Assembly (NCBI RefSeq): GCF_000746085.1
Contig: NZ_JQKO01000020.1
Location: 1-63,783 of the forward strand
DNA from: Methylocapsa aurea
Lineage (GTDB): Bacteria > Pseudomonadota > Alphaproteobacteria > Rhizobiales > Beijerinckiaceae
DNA: 63,783 nt
Reading direction: 5' to 3'
The translations under genes and the position numbers were made by a program. The stretch's first letter is position 1, and each line of letters begins with the position of its first letter. Of this stretch, positions 28,201 to 36,206 are shown one piece after another. The notes beneath the pieces were generated by a model that saw only the letters and a list, made by a program, of their open reading frames with translations, did no database searches and had not been told where the DNA came from.

Positions 28201-28542
28201 TTGCGCGACGTGGCGAACATGCTCCGCTCCTTTGCCTATGCCGCGACCGTGGCCAAACGCGATATCGCGCGGCTGTTGCCGGACCCGACGTCGGCCGCGA
28301 CGAAACTGAGCGAGCAACTTGTCGAATTCTCCCGGATTTTCGTCGAGGCCTATATGGAGGGAACCCGCGACACTCCGGTCTGGATAGAGGATCAGGCGAC
28401 GCGACGGCGCCTGCTCATCCTCTACCTCCTCGAAAAAGCGCTGCAGGACATTAATGACGAAGCCGATCGGCGTCCGGACTGGATCGAAATTCCCATCGAC
28501 ATCGTGAACGCGGTCCTCGATCATGCCGCGAAGACCCATTAG
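25282..28542 (+). CDS. treS: trehalose synthase / maltokinase fusion protein
   Basis: A 1,086-residue bifunctional enzyme. Residues 1 to about 545 are a GH13 maltose/trehalose isomerase: catalytic Asp in DGLRLDAVPY (about 200), Glu in LLAEANLW (about 245), Asp in LRNHDE (about 311), plus the TreS-type start WYRDAIIYQLHVKSFFDSD. Residues about 565-1086 are a maltokinase (Pep2/Mak) domain with IRIHGDFHLGRALV in the phosphotransferase core. TreS converts trehalose to maltose, and the kinase makes maltose 1-phosphate, the precursor for GlgE alpha-glucan synthesis; no glgE is in the window. The key kinase Asp-Asn-Asp pattern is altered: the usual DFEGEP after HGD reads as GFSANFS. ATG 25282 has AGGAAA upstream. 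Confidence 0.93.
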   Translation: MIHRNDMQWYRDAIIYQLHVKSFFDSDNDGVGDFGGLIHKLDYVKDLGATAIWLMPFYPSPLRDDGYDISDYRGINPTYGGLRDFKHFVREAHQRGLRVITELVINHTSDKHPWFQRARAAKPGSAARAFYVWAGTDQGYRDAPIIFLDAEKSNWTWDEEAKAYYWHRFYAHQPDLNFDNPRVLEAVLDVMRYWLDMGVDGLRLDAVPYLIEREGTTCENLPETHAIVKKIRAALDLRYPDRMLLAEANLWPEETAQYFGQGDECHMAFHFPLMPRIYMALAQEDRHPITDIMRQTPEIPEGAQWAIFLRNHDEMTLATVTDKERDYLWSFYAADRRARINLGIRRRLAPLLENDRRKIELLNSLLFSMPGAPVIYYGDEIGMGDNIYLGDRDGVRTPMQWSVDRNGGFSRADPARLFLPAIQDPVYGFNAVNVEAQLASPSSLLTWMRRMIAVRRSHLAFGRGGLRFLYPANRKVLAYLREIKDERILCVVNVSRAPQAVELDLGEFKGAAPVELTAGSLFPPIGAQPYLLTLPAYGFFWFRLESVEANKDQFGFQPAPELFTLVITGKLETIFSGRELIAFERTVAPRYLTSRRWFHAQGTPIHSVFVKDFAVLRDGGEGRFVLPLLDVHLAGGQVETYFTPLTAEQEREDQPALAFAVAKLRRAAITGLLYDAGSSRQYGVAMLEALRRGDKLASNRGGAIVFAPTHRLVDEPAVESADVYPIGAEHCESALVLGNRMMLKIYRRLQIGDSPEVEIGRFLTEVAHFANTPPVLGVVQHVDGAGARATLAILQTFVRCQGDAWTWTLEALKRILEAHALAPAQDDESPPESFSTYVPHMRRLASRTAQMHQALATPTEEPAFRSEALTLADVIQEAEAAKDAAERAFERLERIDAASDEARAGAKRLLARRLECLGLIDALAKEPLGAIKIRIHGDFHLGRALVVNDDVIIVGFSANFSRSIEGGRAKASPLRDVANMLRSFAYAATVAKRDIARLLPDPTSAATKLSEQLVEFSRIFVEAYMEGTRDTPVWIEDQATRRRLLILYLLEKALQDINDEADRRPDWIEIPIDIVNAVLDHAAKTH

Positions 28543-28680
28543 AGCGCTTCCCGATCAGATGGCGCCATCCGATCGGGAAGCGCTCTAATTCAATGATTTG
28601 GAGCAGGTTCTCATGAGACATCGGATATATCCGATGTCTCAATATCGAAGAAGTCGATCAACTTTTTAAGACCATGCTCT
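28542..28680 (+). repeat. intergenic palindromic repeat, family A, most complete copy
   Basis: About 139 bases, from GAGCGCTTCCCGATCAGATG to AAGACCATGCTCT. It holds two hairpins: GAGCGCTTCCCGATC...GATCGGGAAGCGCTC (28542-28588) and a palindrome GAGACATCGGATATATCCGATGTCTC (about 28615-28640). It starts at the last base of the treS stop codon, so it may also act as an mRNA 3' end. Confidence 0.8.
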
Positions 28681-28789
28681 AAGGATGTCGGGACAAAGTC
28701 TCCCGGCGCCCGCGGCCTCCGCCCTCCATCGGTCATGGCGGGTCCGGCGCAAAAGGCGAAGCGGCGAGGCTGAGCGGCCTTCTCCGGCG

Positions 28790-28819
28790 TTGACGGGCGG
28801 GAGCGTTCGTGATTATAAG
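28790..28819 (+). promoter_or_regulatory. sigma-70-type promoter for rpsT
   Basis: TTGACG at 28790-28795, an 18-base spacer and TATAAG at 28814-28819 (TTATAA one base earlier gives 17). Located 80 bases upstream of the rpsT ATG and the best housekeeping promoter visible in the window. Confidence 0.65.
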
Positions 28820-28898
28820 CACGACCTCTCGGGCTTTGGCCGGCCGCTCTTCGCGGCGACGGCTATCTATGACAGCCCTCGTTCAGGAACCTGTTTAT

Positions 28899-29165
28899 AT
28901 GGCGAATACATCCTCGGCCAAGAAGGCCGTCCGTAAGATCGAGCGTCGCACCAAGGTGAACAAGTCGCGCCGCAGCCAGATGCGCACTTATGTTCGCAAG
29001 GTCGAAGAGGCCATCGCCTCCGGCGATTCGGACGCGGCTTTCGCGGCTCTGCGGGCTGCGGAGCCTCTGGTCATGCGGGCTGCGCAAAAAGGCATCGTGC
29101 ATAAGAATACCGCGTCGCGCAAAGTATCGCGGCTCAATCGGCGGGTTAATGCTTTAGGCAAGTGA
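28899..29165 (+). CDS. rpsT: 30S ribosomal protein S20
   Basis: 88-residue basic ribosomal protein binding 16S rRNA. ATG at 28899 ([20 protein letters not shown]) is the family start; the frame is open upstream, but that part has no S20 similarity. The helical repeats rich in Lys/Arg, [18 protein letters not shown] at the C-terminus and the length are typical. It has its own promoter (28790) and terminator (29202). Its position just before dnaA is the common alphaproteobacterial arrangement. Confidence 0.97.
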   Translation: MANTSSAKKAVRKIERRTKVNKSRRSQMRTYVRKVEEAIASGDSDAAFAALRAAEPLVMRAAQKGIVHKNTASRKVSRLNRRVNALGK

Positions 29166-29201
29166 TAAAAGCCGGTTGATGGCGTAAGAGTTTTTTCAAT
29201 C

Positions 29202-29230
29202 AAAGCCCGGCGTCAGTCGGGCTTTTTCTT
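29202..29230 (+). terminator. Rho-independent terminator of rpsT
   Basis: Stem AAAGCCCG (29202-29209) with CGGGCTTT (29218-29225), an eight-base loop, then TTCTTT. Located 36 bases after the rpsT stop. Confidence 0.85.
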
Positions 29231-30106
29231 TGCGTTGCAGCAAAAAAATGCGCCTCGCGCGATCGCCCCCTTCTAAGCGGCACGATTCGCGTCGGACATC
29301 TATTTTCCATGCAACTCAACAGCTTGTCGCTAAAGGACGGGTCGAAGCTGCGGCTCCGGCGCTTTGGCGCCAGGTCGCGGCCGGTGGACAAGTTTTTTTG
29401 GCCCAAGCGGGAGGCGTCGGAACCCATTTTTCGGTCCCTTTTCCGGGCCGTGGATTCGCGGGAAATCAGGCGTTTAGGTCGGTCCGACTGGTTTGCTTCG
29501 GAGGACCCCGGACGACGGCGCGCCGTCAACATGAATTTTTCGTTAAGGGACGCCTTGCGGAGGCCGGGCCCTATGTTAAGGTCTTGGTGCGGTTGGGATG
29601 CGCGTGACGAAGAGTTGAAGGCGCGTTGCCGACGCAATTTCCGGTTTTTTTGAAATAAGGCGCGTAAAAGCGCGGCGTTCGCCTGTGCAAATGGCATGGG
29701 AGCATCTGTGCGTAAGGATTTCGTTACGAATTTTCTCAACTGAATCTATTAAGGCGACACCCGTTTCTTTAAGTTGCATGTGATTGTAAGTGCAGATTTG
29801 ACGATTGTTTTGGTTCTTGAAATGAGGGTCCGTGCTTTACAATGCGGGGGCCAAAGGGGGACTGTGGCCGTGAATCTGTTTGTCCGTTATCAGCTTCAAT
29901 TCTCGCGTGCATCAAATTTTGAGCCTGCGCCTGCGGAAGCGGCATATTGGGCGACGGCGCGGCATCGCTGGCGCGCTCGAGGCTAGGTCTCGCGCGCCTC
30001 GCGGATTCCCATCTCATCACGACATCTTATCGGCGCCGCGATTCAGCGGCAGCCGTTGTTTGCCTCGATTCATAGAAGAAGAGCGATGCTGGATTGGTGT
30101 GGACAC
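29231..30106. other. long dnaA upstream region without gene
   Basis: About 870 bases with no credible coding frame. The part from 29640 to 29860 is less GC-rich than the surroundings. A DnaA-box-like TGTGCGTAA occurs near 29707 (one mismatch to TGTGNATAA), but I see no cluster of boxes, so an origin cannot be claimed. A possible dnaA promoter is TTGAAA (29817) with TACAAT (29838-29843), though the spacer is only 15 bases. Confidence 0.35.
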
Positions 30107-31654
30107 ATGAACGATCCTCGAGATCGGGGCGAATCGTTCGCTCCTCGCAACGTCGCAACCAAAGAAGAAGCATGGATGCGGATCTGTCGGCGCCTGCGCG
30201 CCGAACTCGGCGACGATGTTTTCTCCTCTTGGTTCGGACGACTCGAGCTTGATGGCCTTTCGGAGCCGAACGCCTATCTTTCCGTGCCGACCAAGTTTTT
30301 GAAGAGCTGGATTCAGTCGCATTACGCAGACAAGATCTTGCCGGCGCTCACAGCTGAATTTCCCGAAATCAAGCGGTTGTCGATTACGGTTCGCTCTTCG
30401 AGCCGGCCGCCGCGCCCAGACGCGCCGGCCGGCGCGTCTGGGCGCGGCGATTACGTCTCGGCGATCGGCGCGCATGGGAACGACGAAAAAAGCGCCGCAT
30501 CCTTTGGGGCCGCCTGCGAAGGCGCTCCAGCCGCGCCAAGACCGTCTTCAGCGCAAAGGACCTTCGAGCGCGCCGCGCGGACCTCGTCCGATGCCGGCGA
30601 CGCTGACATCATCGCCGGTTCGCCGCTCGACCGGCGCCTGAATTTCTCGAGTTTCCTCGTCGGCAAGTCCAATCAGCTCGCCCATGCCGCCGCGCAGAAG
30701 GTGGCGTCGGCGACGGCGGAAGATTCGCTCCTCTATAATCCGCTTTATCTCCATGCTTCGGTGGGGCTGGGCAAAACGCATCTCCTTCAAGCGGTCGCGC
30801 ATGCCGCCTCGGCGGGAACGCGGCGCGTCATCTATCTGACCGCCGAGCGCTTCATGTATGGCTTCGTCTCGGCCCTCAAGGCGCAGACCGCTATCGCCTT
30901 CAAGGAAAAGCTGCGCGGCATAGATGTCCTGGTGATCGACGATGTCCAATTCCTGCAAGGCAAATCGATTCAACAGGAATTCTGCCACACGCTGAACGCT
31001 TTGATCGATGCGCGGCGGCAGATCGTGATCGCGGCCGATCGTCCGCCGGCGGATCTCGAAAGCCTCGACGAGAGGGTTCGCTCGCGTCTTGCCGGCGGCC
31101 TTTGCGTCGAAATGGGAGGGCTCGACGAAGCGCTCAGAATCAAGATTCTCGAAGCGCGGATCGGCGCGGCCAAAACGGCGCATCCGAATTTCGAAGTTCC
31201 GCCCGCCGTCATGGCCTATGTCGCAAGCGTCATTCAGACCAATGGCCGCGATCTTGACGGCGCCGTCAACAGGTTGCTCGCCCATGCATCGTTGAATGGC
31301 GCGCCGCTCGGAGTCGAGACCGCCGAACTCGCGATACGCGATCTGGTGCGAACGCATGAGCCGAAACGGGTCAAGATCGAAGACATCCAGAAACTCGTCG
31401 CCAGCCATTTCAATGTGAGCCGCGCCGATATCCTGTCCTCGCGGCGAACCGCGAATGTGGTGCGCCCGCGCCAAATCGCCATGTATCTTTCCAAGGTGCT
31501 GACCTTGCGATCGCTGCCTGAAATCGGGCGGCGGTTCGGCGGCCGAGACCATACGACAGTGCTCCATGCGGTGCGCAAGATCGAGGGCCTGACTACGAGC
31601 GACGGAAGCTTGTCGGAGGAGCTCGAGCTCTTGAAGCGCATGCTCATGGAGTGA
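30107..31654 (+). CDS. dnaA: chromosomal replication initiator DnaA
   Basis: AAA+ initiator that opens oriC. 515 residues from ATG 30107 ([10 protein letters not shown]); ATG 30086 and TTG 30056 are alternatives. Domain I ([23 protein letters not shown]) is followed by a long, low-complexity domain II, longer than average. The AAA+ domain has [11 protein letters not shown] (Walker A), [13 protein letters not shown] (Walker B) and SRLAGGL. The C-terminal DNA-binding helix-turn-helix ends with [15 protein letters not shown], the DnaA-box recognition motif. It lies downstream of rpsT and is followed by repeat B and ruvC. Confidence 0.97.
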   Translation: MNDPRDRGESFAPRNVATKEEAWMRICRRLRAELGDDVFSSWFGRLELDGLSEPNAYLSVPTKFLKSWIQSHYADKILPALTAEFPEIKRLSITVRSSSRPPRPDAPAGASGRGDYVSAIGAHGNDEKSAASFGAACEGAPAAPRPSSAQRTFERAARTSSDAGDADIIAGSPLDRRLNFSSFLVGKSNQLAHAAAQKVASATAEDSLLYNPLYLHASVGLGKTHLLQAVAHAASAGTRRVIYLTAERFMYGFVSALKAQTAIAFKEKLRGIDVLVIDDVQFLQGKSIQQEFCHTLNALIDARRQIVIAADRPPADLESLDERVRSRLAGGLCVEMGGLDEALRIKILEARIGAAKTAHPNFEVPPAVMAYVASVIQTNGRDLDGAVNRLLAHASLNGAPLGVETAELAIRDLVRTHEPKRVKIEDIQKLVASHFNVSRADILSSRRTANVVRPRQIAMYLSKVLTLRSLPEIGRRFGGRDHTTVLHAVRKIEGLTTSDGSLSEELELLKRMLME

Positions 31655-31668
31655 TGATAATCGTCGCT

Positions 31669-31770
31669 TGAGCATTTTCGAGCGAAGTGGGCCCCGGTTC
31701 GCGTTAAGAAAACGCGATGAAACAAAGAGCTAAAGCTGCTTTCTGATTCTTGCGGATTTGCAAGCGCTCT
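31669..31770 (+). repeat. intergenic repeat, family B
   Basis: Second copy of the element at 19585: GAGCATTTTCGAGCGAAGTG, GGTTCGCGTTAAGAAAACGC, AAACAAAGAGCTAAAGC, ending CAAGCGCTCT. Located 15 bases after the dnaA stop. Confidence 0.7.
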
Positions 31771-31811
31771 TGCGCTCCCCATTGGCCGCCATCCGGGTTA
31801 GGCTGGCGGCT

Positions 31812-32354
31812 ATGCAGCACGCAGCGATTCGCATCCTCGGCATCGATCCCGGGCTCCGCAACATGGGTTGGGGCGTGATCGAGGTTTCGGGCTCGCGGCT
31901 CGCCTATGTCGCCAGCGGCCTTGTTCATTCGAACGAGAAGGCCGCGCTGGCCCAGCGTTTGCGCCAGCTCTATGAAGGTCTTTTGGCGGTGATCGCCGCT
32001 CACGAGCCTCAAGAGGCGGCCGTCGAGGAGACTTTCGTCAATCGCGATCCGCAATCGGCCCTCAAACTTGGCCAGGCGCGCGGGATAGCGCTTGTGGCGC
32101 CGGCGCTCGCCGGCCTGCCGGTCGCCGAATATGCGGCCAATCTGATCAAGAAGACCGTCGTTGGGACCGGCCATGCCGAAAAAGCCCAGATCGCCATGAT
32201 GGTGAAATTTCTTCTGCCCTTGAGCGAGGCCAAGAGCGCCGACGCGGCGGATGCGCTCGCGGTGGCGATCACTCATGCGCAGCTTCGCATGAGCCGCAAA
32301 TGGTCCGACGCCCCCGCCATCCGCGATGGGCGCTCGAAAGGCGCGGCGTTGTGA
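31812..32354 (+). CDS. ruvC: crossover junction endodeoxyribonuclease RuvC
   Basis: Holliday-junction resolvase, 180 residues. The acidic catalytic residues are in [14 protein letters not shown] (Asp), [11 protein letters not shown] (Glu) and [15 protein letters not shown] (Asp). The [18 protein letters not shown] segment is family-typical. Start ATG 31812; the frame is open further upstream, but that segment is non-conserved. ruvA follows 141 bases downstream. Confidence 0.96.
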   Translation: MQHAAIRILGIDPGLRNMGWGVIEVSGSRLAYVASGLVHSNEKAALAQRLRQLYEGLLAVIAAHEPQEAAVEETFVNRDPQSALKLGQARGIALVAPALAGLPVAEYAANLIKKTVVGTGHAEKAQIAMMVKFLLPLSEAKSADAADALAVAITHAQLRMSRKWSDAPAIRDGRSKGAAL

Positions 32355-32495
32355 TGAGCGGCGCGCCGGCGAGAGCGCTCCGGCTCCTTCGGTCGGCGCA
32401 TTTTCCTGCCGAAGCCTCAGTCACGCCGTGCTTGAGAATGGTTTTTAGGGGAGCCTTCATATCGAAGGACCTCCGCAACTCCGGCGATCCGCGCG

Positions 32496-33113
32496 ATGAT
32501 CGGCAAGCTTAGAGGCGTCATCGATTCCAACGGCGAGGATTTCGTGATCCTCGACGTCAATGGCGTCGGCTATATCGTGCATTGCTCCAGTCGCACCTTG
32601 CAGAGATTGCCCCGGCCAGGCGAGCCGGCCTCGCTCGCCATAGAGACGCAAGTGCGGGAGGATTCGATTCGGCTCTTTGGCTTCGCCTCGGAAGCGGAGC
32701 GCGAATGGTTCCGGCTCTTGCAATCCGTGCAAGGCGTCGGGGCCAAAGTGGCCCTCGCGGTTCAGAGCATTTTGGAGCCCTCGGACCTCGCCGCCGCGAT
32801 CGCGCTTCAAGATAAAGCGGCGATCTCGCGAGCGCCAGGAGTCGGACCGAAACTCGCCGCGCGCATCGTTGCGGAATTGAAGGACAAGGCGCCCGCGATC
32901 GGCGCGGTCGATCCCGCATTTTTGCGCGCGGCCGGCGCCGATGACGCCAAAGCCGCTTCCGGCGCAGCAAATGACGCGATTTCGGCGCTGGTCAATTTGG
33001 GCTATGGCCGGCCGCAGGCGGCGGCGGCGGTGGCGGCTGGCGTCGCCGCGTTAGGGGAGGACGCGCCAACCGCCGCGCTGATCAAGCGCGGGCTGAAGGA
33101 ATTGGCGCAGTGA
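32496..33113 (+). CDS. ruvA: Holliday junction DNA helicase subunit RuvA
   Basis: Tetrameric junction-binding protein that loads RuvB. 205 residues: N-terminal OB fold [23 protein letters not shown], two helix-hairpin-helix segments ([14 protein letters not shown] and [16 protein letters not shown]), and a C-terminal domain III ([17 protein letters not shown]) that contacts RuvB. ruvB does not follow; instead tsaD converges, with three bases between the stops. Confidence 0.96.
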   Translation: MIGKLRGVIDSNGEDFVILDVNGVGYIVHCSSRTLQRLPRPGEPASLAIETQVREDSIRLFGFASEAEREWFRLLQSVQGVGAKVALAVQSILEPSDLAAAIALQDKAAISRAPGVGPKLAARIVAELKDKAPAIGAVDPAFLRAAGADDAKAASGAANDAISALVNLGYGRPQAAAAVAAGVAALGEDAPTAALIKRGLKELAQ

Positions 33114-33116
33114 GGT

Positions 33117-34175
33117 TCAGGCCTTGCCGTTATGCGCGGCTTCCGCATTGGCGTCGAGCGGCCAGCGCGGCCTCGCTGCAAAAGTCATGTCGTCGGTGAG
33201 GCCGAGGGACAAGCGCTCCAGTCCCGCCCAGGCGATCATCGCGCCATTGTCGGTGCAGAGCTGCGGCGGCGGCAAGACGAGCCGCAGCCCGCTTTCGCCG
33301 CAAAATCGCATCAAGGCCCGGCGGATGGCGCCATTGGCGGCGACCCCGCCCGCCACCACCATGGCGTTGGGAGCGCCGACCGTTTCACGAAACAGCCGCA
33401 AGCCCGCGCGCGAGCGATCGATGATCGTATCGACCACCGCGGCCTGGAAGGAGGCGCAAAGATCGGCGACGTCGGTCGGGGTCAAAGCGGCGATGCGCTG
33501 CGCCTCGAGACGAACGGCGGTTTTGAGGCCGGAAAGCGAAAAGTCCGGCTTCGCCCTGCCGAGCATGGGGCGGGGAAGATCGAAGCGGGTGGCGTTGCCT
33601 TCCGCCGCGACTTTTTCGACCTGCGGTCCGCCGGGATAGGGAAGGCCAAGCATTTTGGCGACCTTGTCGAAGGCTTCGCCGACGGCGTCGTCCACGGTCG
33701 AGCCCAGACGAAGATAATCGCCGACGCCTTTGATGGCGACGAGCTGGGTGTGGCCGCCGGAGACGAGAAGAAGCAGATAGGGAAACGCGAGTTCGTCGGT
33801 CAAGCGCGCCGTCAAGGCATGCGCCTCGAGATGGTTGACCGCTATGAAGGGCTTGCGGCTCGCCAAAGCCAAGGCCTTGGCCGTGGTCAAACCGACGATG
33901 ACGCCGCCGATGAGGCCTGGTCCCGCCGCCGCCGCGACGCCGTCGAGATCGGCCAATTTGACCCCGGCGTGTTCGAGTGCGCGTTGAACCAGCCGGTCGA
34001 TGACTTCGATATGCGCGCGCGCCGCGATCTCCGGCACGACGCCGCCATAGGCGGCATGTTCGGCGATCTGGCTCATGACCTCATTCGAGAGAATTTCGCC
34101 CGCTCCGCCCGGCTGCAGCCGGACCACGGCGGCGGCGGTTTCATCGCAAGTCGTTTCAATGCCGAGAACGAGCAT
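33117..34175 (-). CDS. tsaD: tRNA N6-adenosine threonylcarbamoyltransferase TsaD
   Basis: Transfers threonylcarbamoyl to A37 of ANN-decoding tRNAs. 352 residues: start [18 protein letters not shown], metal-binding histidines in [22 protein letters not shown], the ATP-binding [12 protein letters not shown] and the closing [16 protein letters not shown]. Normal length. Convergent with ruvA; the upstream side carries a partial family A repeat and then hemC in the divergent direction. Confidence 0.97.
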   Translation of the reverse strand: MLVLGIETTCDETAAAVVRLQPGGAGEILSNEVMSQIAEHAAYGGVVPEIAARAHIEVIDRLVQRALEHAGVKLADLDGVAAAAGPGLIGGVIVGLTTAKALALASRKPFIAVNHLEAHALTARLTDELAFPYLLLLVSGGHTQLVAIKGVGDYLRLGSTVDDAVGEAFDKVAKMLGLPYPGGPQVEKVAAEGNATRFDLPRPMLGRAKPDFSLSGLKTAVRLEAQRIAALTPTDVADLCASFQAAVVDTIIDRSRAGLRLFRETVGAPNAMVVAGGVAANGAIRRALMRFCGESGLRLVLPPPQLCTDNGAMIAWAGLERLSLGLTDDMTFAARPRWPLDANAEAAHNGKA

Positions 34176-34318
34176 GGGCCCCTTTCAAAGTGGTTCCTCT
34201 CGAGCGTTTTCGCGATTATGAGTACCGCGACAGCGCTTCGATTTTTCTTTGCCGCATTTTCATGCCAATCGGCGTCGGCCTCGCTCGCGGCCGGCCTCGG
34301 CTCCAACCCTTTAGAACC

Positions 34319-34372
34319 TGAGCGATTTCCGTTCGATCGGATGAGTCCATCGAACAGGAATCGCTCCAGGGA
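34319..34372 (+). repeat. intergenic palindromic repeat, family A, partial
   Basis: GAGCGATTTCCGTTCGATCG, ATGAGTCCATCGAACAGGAATCGCTC: the first hairpin of the family only. It lies in the divergent tsaD-hemC gap (34176-34464), which otherwise shows no gene. Confidence 0.65.
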
Positions 34373-34464
34373 TGCGATCGAGCTTGAACGACTGATGGCG
34401 TCCAACATCGGCCGCATTATTTTCCATCCTATAGAGCCATCCTGTCCATTAAGGAAACCCGTCG

Positions 34465-35412
34465 ATTCTTCACTCCAGCTCACCACAGGACCTGACGATC
34501 GCGTTCAAAATTGGGACGCGCGGCAGCCCCTTGGCCCTCGCCCAGGCGCATGAGGTCAAACATTGCCTTGGGCTCGCGCATCAAATCGACGCCGACGCGA
34601 TCGAAATCGTCGTCATCAAGACAAGCGGCGACGCTATTTTGGACCGGTCGCTGAGCGAGGCGGGCGGAAAGGGTCTCTTCACCAAAGAGCTCGACATCGC
34701 CTTGATGCGCGGCGAGGTGGACATGGCCGTACATTCCGCAAAGGATCTGCCGACCGTCCTGCCCGCCGAGATCGCGATTGCCGGCTATCTGCCGCGGGAG
34801 GATGTTCGCGACGCCTGGATTTCTCCCTGCGCCAGCCATCCGCTCGGCTTGCCGCCGCGCGGCATCGTCGGCACGGCTTCGCTGCGTCGCGGGGCCATGG
34901 TCAAGAGGCTGCGTCCCGATGTCTCCATCGCGCTGTTGCGCGGCAATGTCGCGACAAGGCTCGCCAAACTCACGGCGGGCGAGATGGACGCCACGCTTTT
35001 GGCGCTCGCCGGCCTCAAGCGGCTTGGCCTCGAAGCTCGCGCGACGGCCGTGCTCGACGCGCGGGAATTTGTCCCGGCGGCGGGGCAGGGCGCCATCGCC
35101 GTCACCGTCCGCTCGTCCGATGGCGCGATGCGGGACGTTGTGGCGCCGATGCTCGATGCGGCGACCGGCTCCGCCCTCGCCGCCGAGCGGGCCTTCCTGC
35201 ATGTGCTCGACGGCTCCTGCAAAACGCCCATCGGGGCCTATGCGCGGATCGAGCAGGGCAGCCTCCTATTTCACGCCATGGTGCTGAAGCCGGACGGGTC
35301 GCGGTTTTTTGAGTCGGTTTTGAGCGGGCCGCCGGACCAGGCTGCGGCGCTTGGACAGGCCGCCGGACGCGATCTCCTCGCCCGCATCCCAGCTCATTTC
35401 TTCGAGGCCTAG
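34465..35412 (+). CDS. hemC: porphobilinogen deaminase with non-standard start codon
   Basis: Hydroxymethylbilane synthase of heme and tetrapyrrole synthesis. The conserved N-terminus FKIGTRGSPLALAQAHEV is encoded from about 34504, upstream of the first in-frame TTG (34531). The frame is open only back to a TAA at 34450, with no ATG, GTG or TTG between. The best start is ATT at 34465, nine bases after AAGGA (34451-34455), giving 315 residues; CTG at 34492 is the alternative. Other motifs: DMAVHSAKDLPTVLP, GTASLRRGAMVKRLRPD and the dipyrromethane Cys in LDGSCKTPIGAYA. hemD follows four bases after the stop. Confidence 0.9.
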   Translation: MLHSSSPQDLTIAFKIGTRGSPLALAQAHEVKHCLGLAHQIDADAIEIVVIKTSGDAILDRSLSEAGGKGLFTKELDIALMRGEVDMAVHSAKDLPTVLPAEIAIAGYLPREDVRDAWISPCASHPLGLPPRGIVGTASLRRGAMVKRLRPDVSIALLRGNVATRLAKLTAGEMDATLLALAGLKRLGLEARATAVLDAREFVPAAGQGAIAVTVRSSDGAMRDVVAPMLDAATGSALAAERAFLHVLDGSCKTPIGAYARIEQGSLLFHAMVLKPDGSRFFESVLSGPPDQAAALGQAAGRDLLARIPAHFFEA

Positions 35413-35416
35413 AGAC

Positions 35417-36175
35417 ATGCTGGTCTTGCTTACACGCGCCGTGGATGAAGCCGCGCGCACCGCCGCCAAGCTCGCTGAAAATGGCCACAGCGCGATCCTG
35501 TCTCCGGTTCTGGACATGGTGCCGACCGGCGCCGAATGGCCGCGCGGCGTCATCGACGGCGTCCTCGCGACCAGCGCGCAGGCCTTCGAATTGTTTTCCG
35601 ATGCCCCGGATTGGCCGTTGCCGGAAGCCCGCCGCCTCATGCCGCTGTTCGTGGTTGGCGCGCGGACCCTCGACGCCGCCCGCGAACGCGGCTTCGAGGG
35701 CGCCGCACTGGTCGCCCCGGACGCGCGGGCCCTCGCGGCGAGCGTAACCGCGCATGTCGCCGCCTCCAGCCGCCTCGTCTATCTCGCCGGACGCGATCGC
35801 AAGCCCGACCTCGAGAAAGAGGTTGCTGGGGCTGGAATTGGCGTCGAAACGATCGAAGTCTATGCGGCGCAGGCGGCCGAATCCCTGAGCGAGGAAGCCG
35901 AAGCGCTCATCGCGGCGGGAGAAATCGGCGCCGTCCTGCATTATTCGAAGCGCAGCGCGGAAATCTTCGTCGGCCTCGCCCGCCAGTCCGGGCTTGAGGT
36001 CGTTGACCTCGTCCATATAGCGATTTCGGCGGATGCGGCGGCGCCACTCCGGCGCGCCCAGTTCAAGGACGTTTATATCGCCGAAGAGCCCAATGAACAG
36101 ATGATGCTGAGACTGGTCACCGCCCTGGCGGCGCCGCTGAAAGATTTATTCGTCGAACGCAGCGCGAAACCTTGA
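35417..36175 (+). CDS. hemD: uroporphyrinogen-III synthase
   Basis: Cyclises hydroxymethylbilane. 252 residues from ATG 35417 (MLVLLTRAVDEAARTAAKLA). This family is poorly conserved, but the start LLTRA, GVLATSAQAFELF, VYLAGRDRKPDLE, VYAAQAAE and the late LVHIAISADAA segment fit, as does position directly after hemC. Likely an operon with hemC. The next gene starts 31 bases downstream and may be read through. Confidence 0.88.
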   Translation: MLVLLTRAVDEAARTAAKLAENGHSAILSPVLDMVPTGAEWPRGVIDGVLATSAQAFELFSDAPDWPLPEARRLMPLFVVGARTLDAARERGFEGAALVAPDARALAASVTAHVAASSRLVYLAGRDRKPDLEKEVAGAGIGVETIEVYAAQAAESLSEEAEALIAAGEIGAVLHYSKRSAEIFVGLARQSGLEVVDLVHIAISADAAAPLRRAQFKDVYIAEEPNEQMMLRLVTALAAPLKDLFVERSAKP

Positions 36176-36206
36176 TCGGCGAAGGCCGCGGGATCATCAT
36201 CCAGCC

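Noticed and set aside
29231-30106. Replication origin upstream of dnaA
   Set aside because: Only one weak DnaA-box-like site and no clear AT-rich unwinding element; alphaproteobacterial origins are usually elsewhere.
33132-34553. 473-codon forward frame opposite tsaD
   Set aside because: Mirrors tsaD in antisense, and its end overlaps a repeat and the hemC start; no family similarity.
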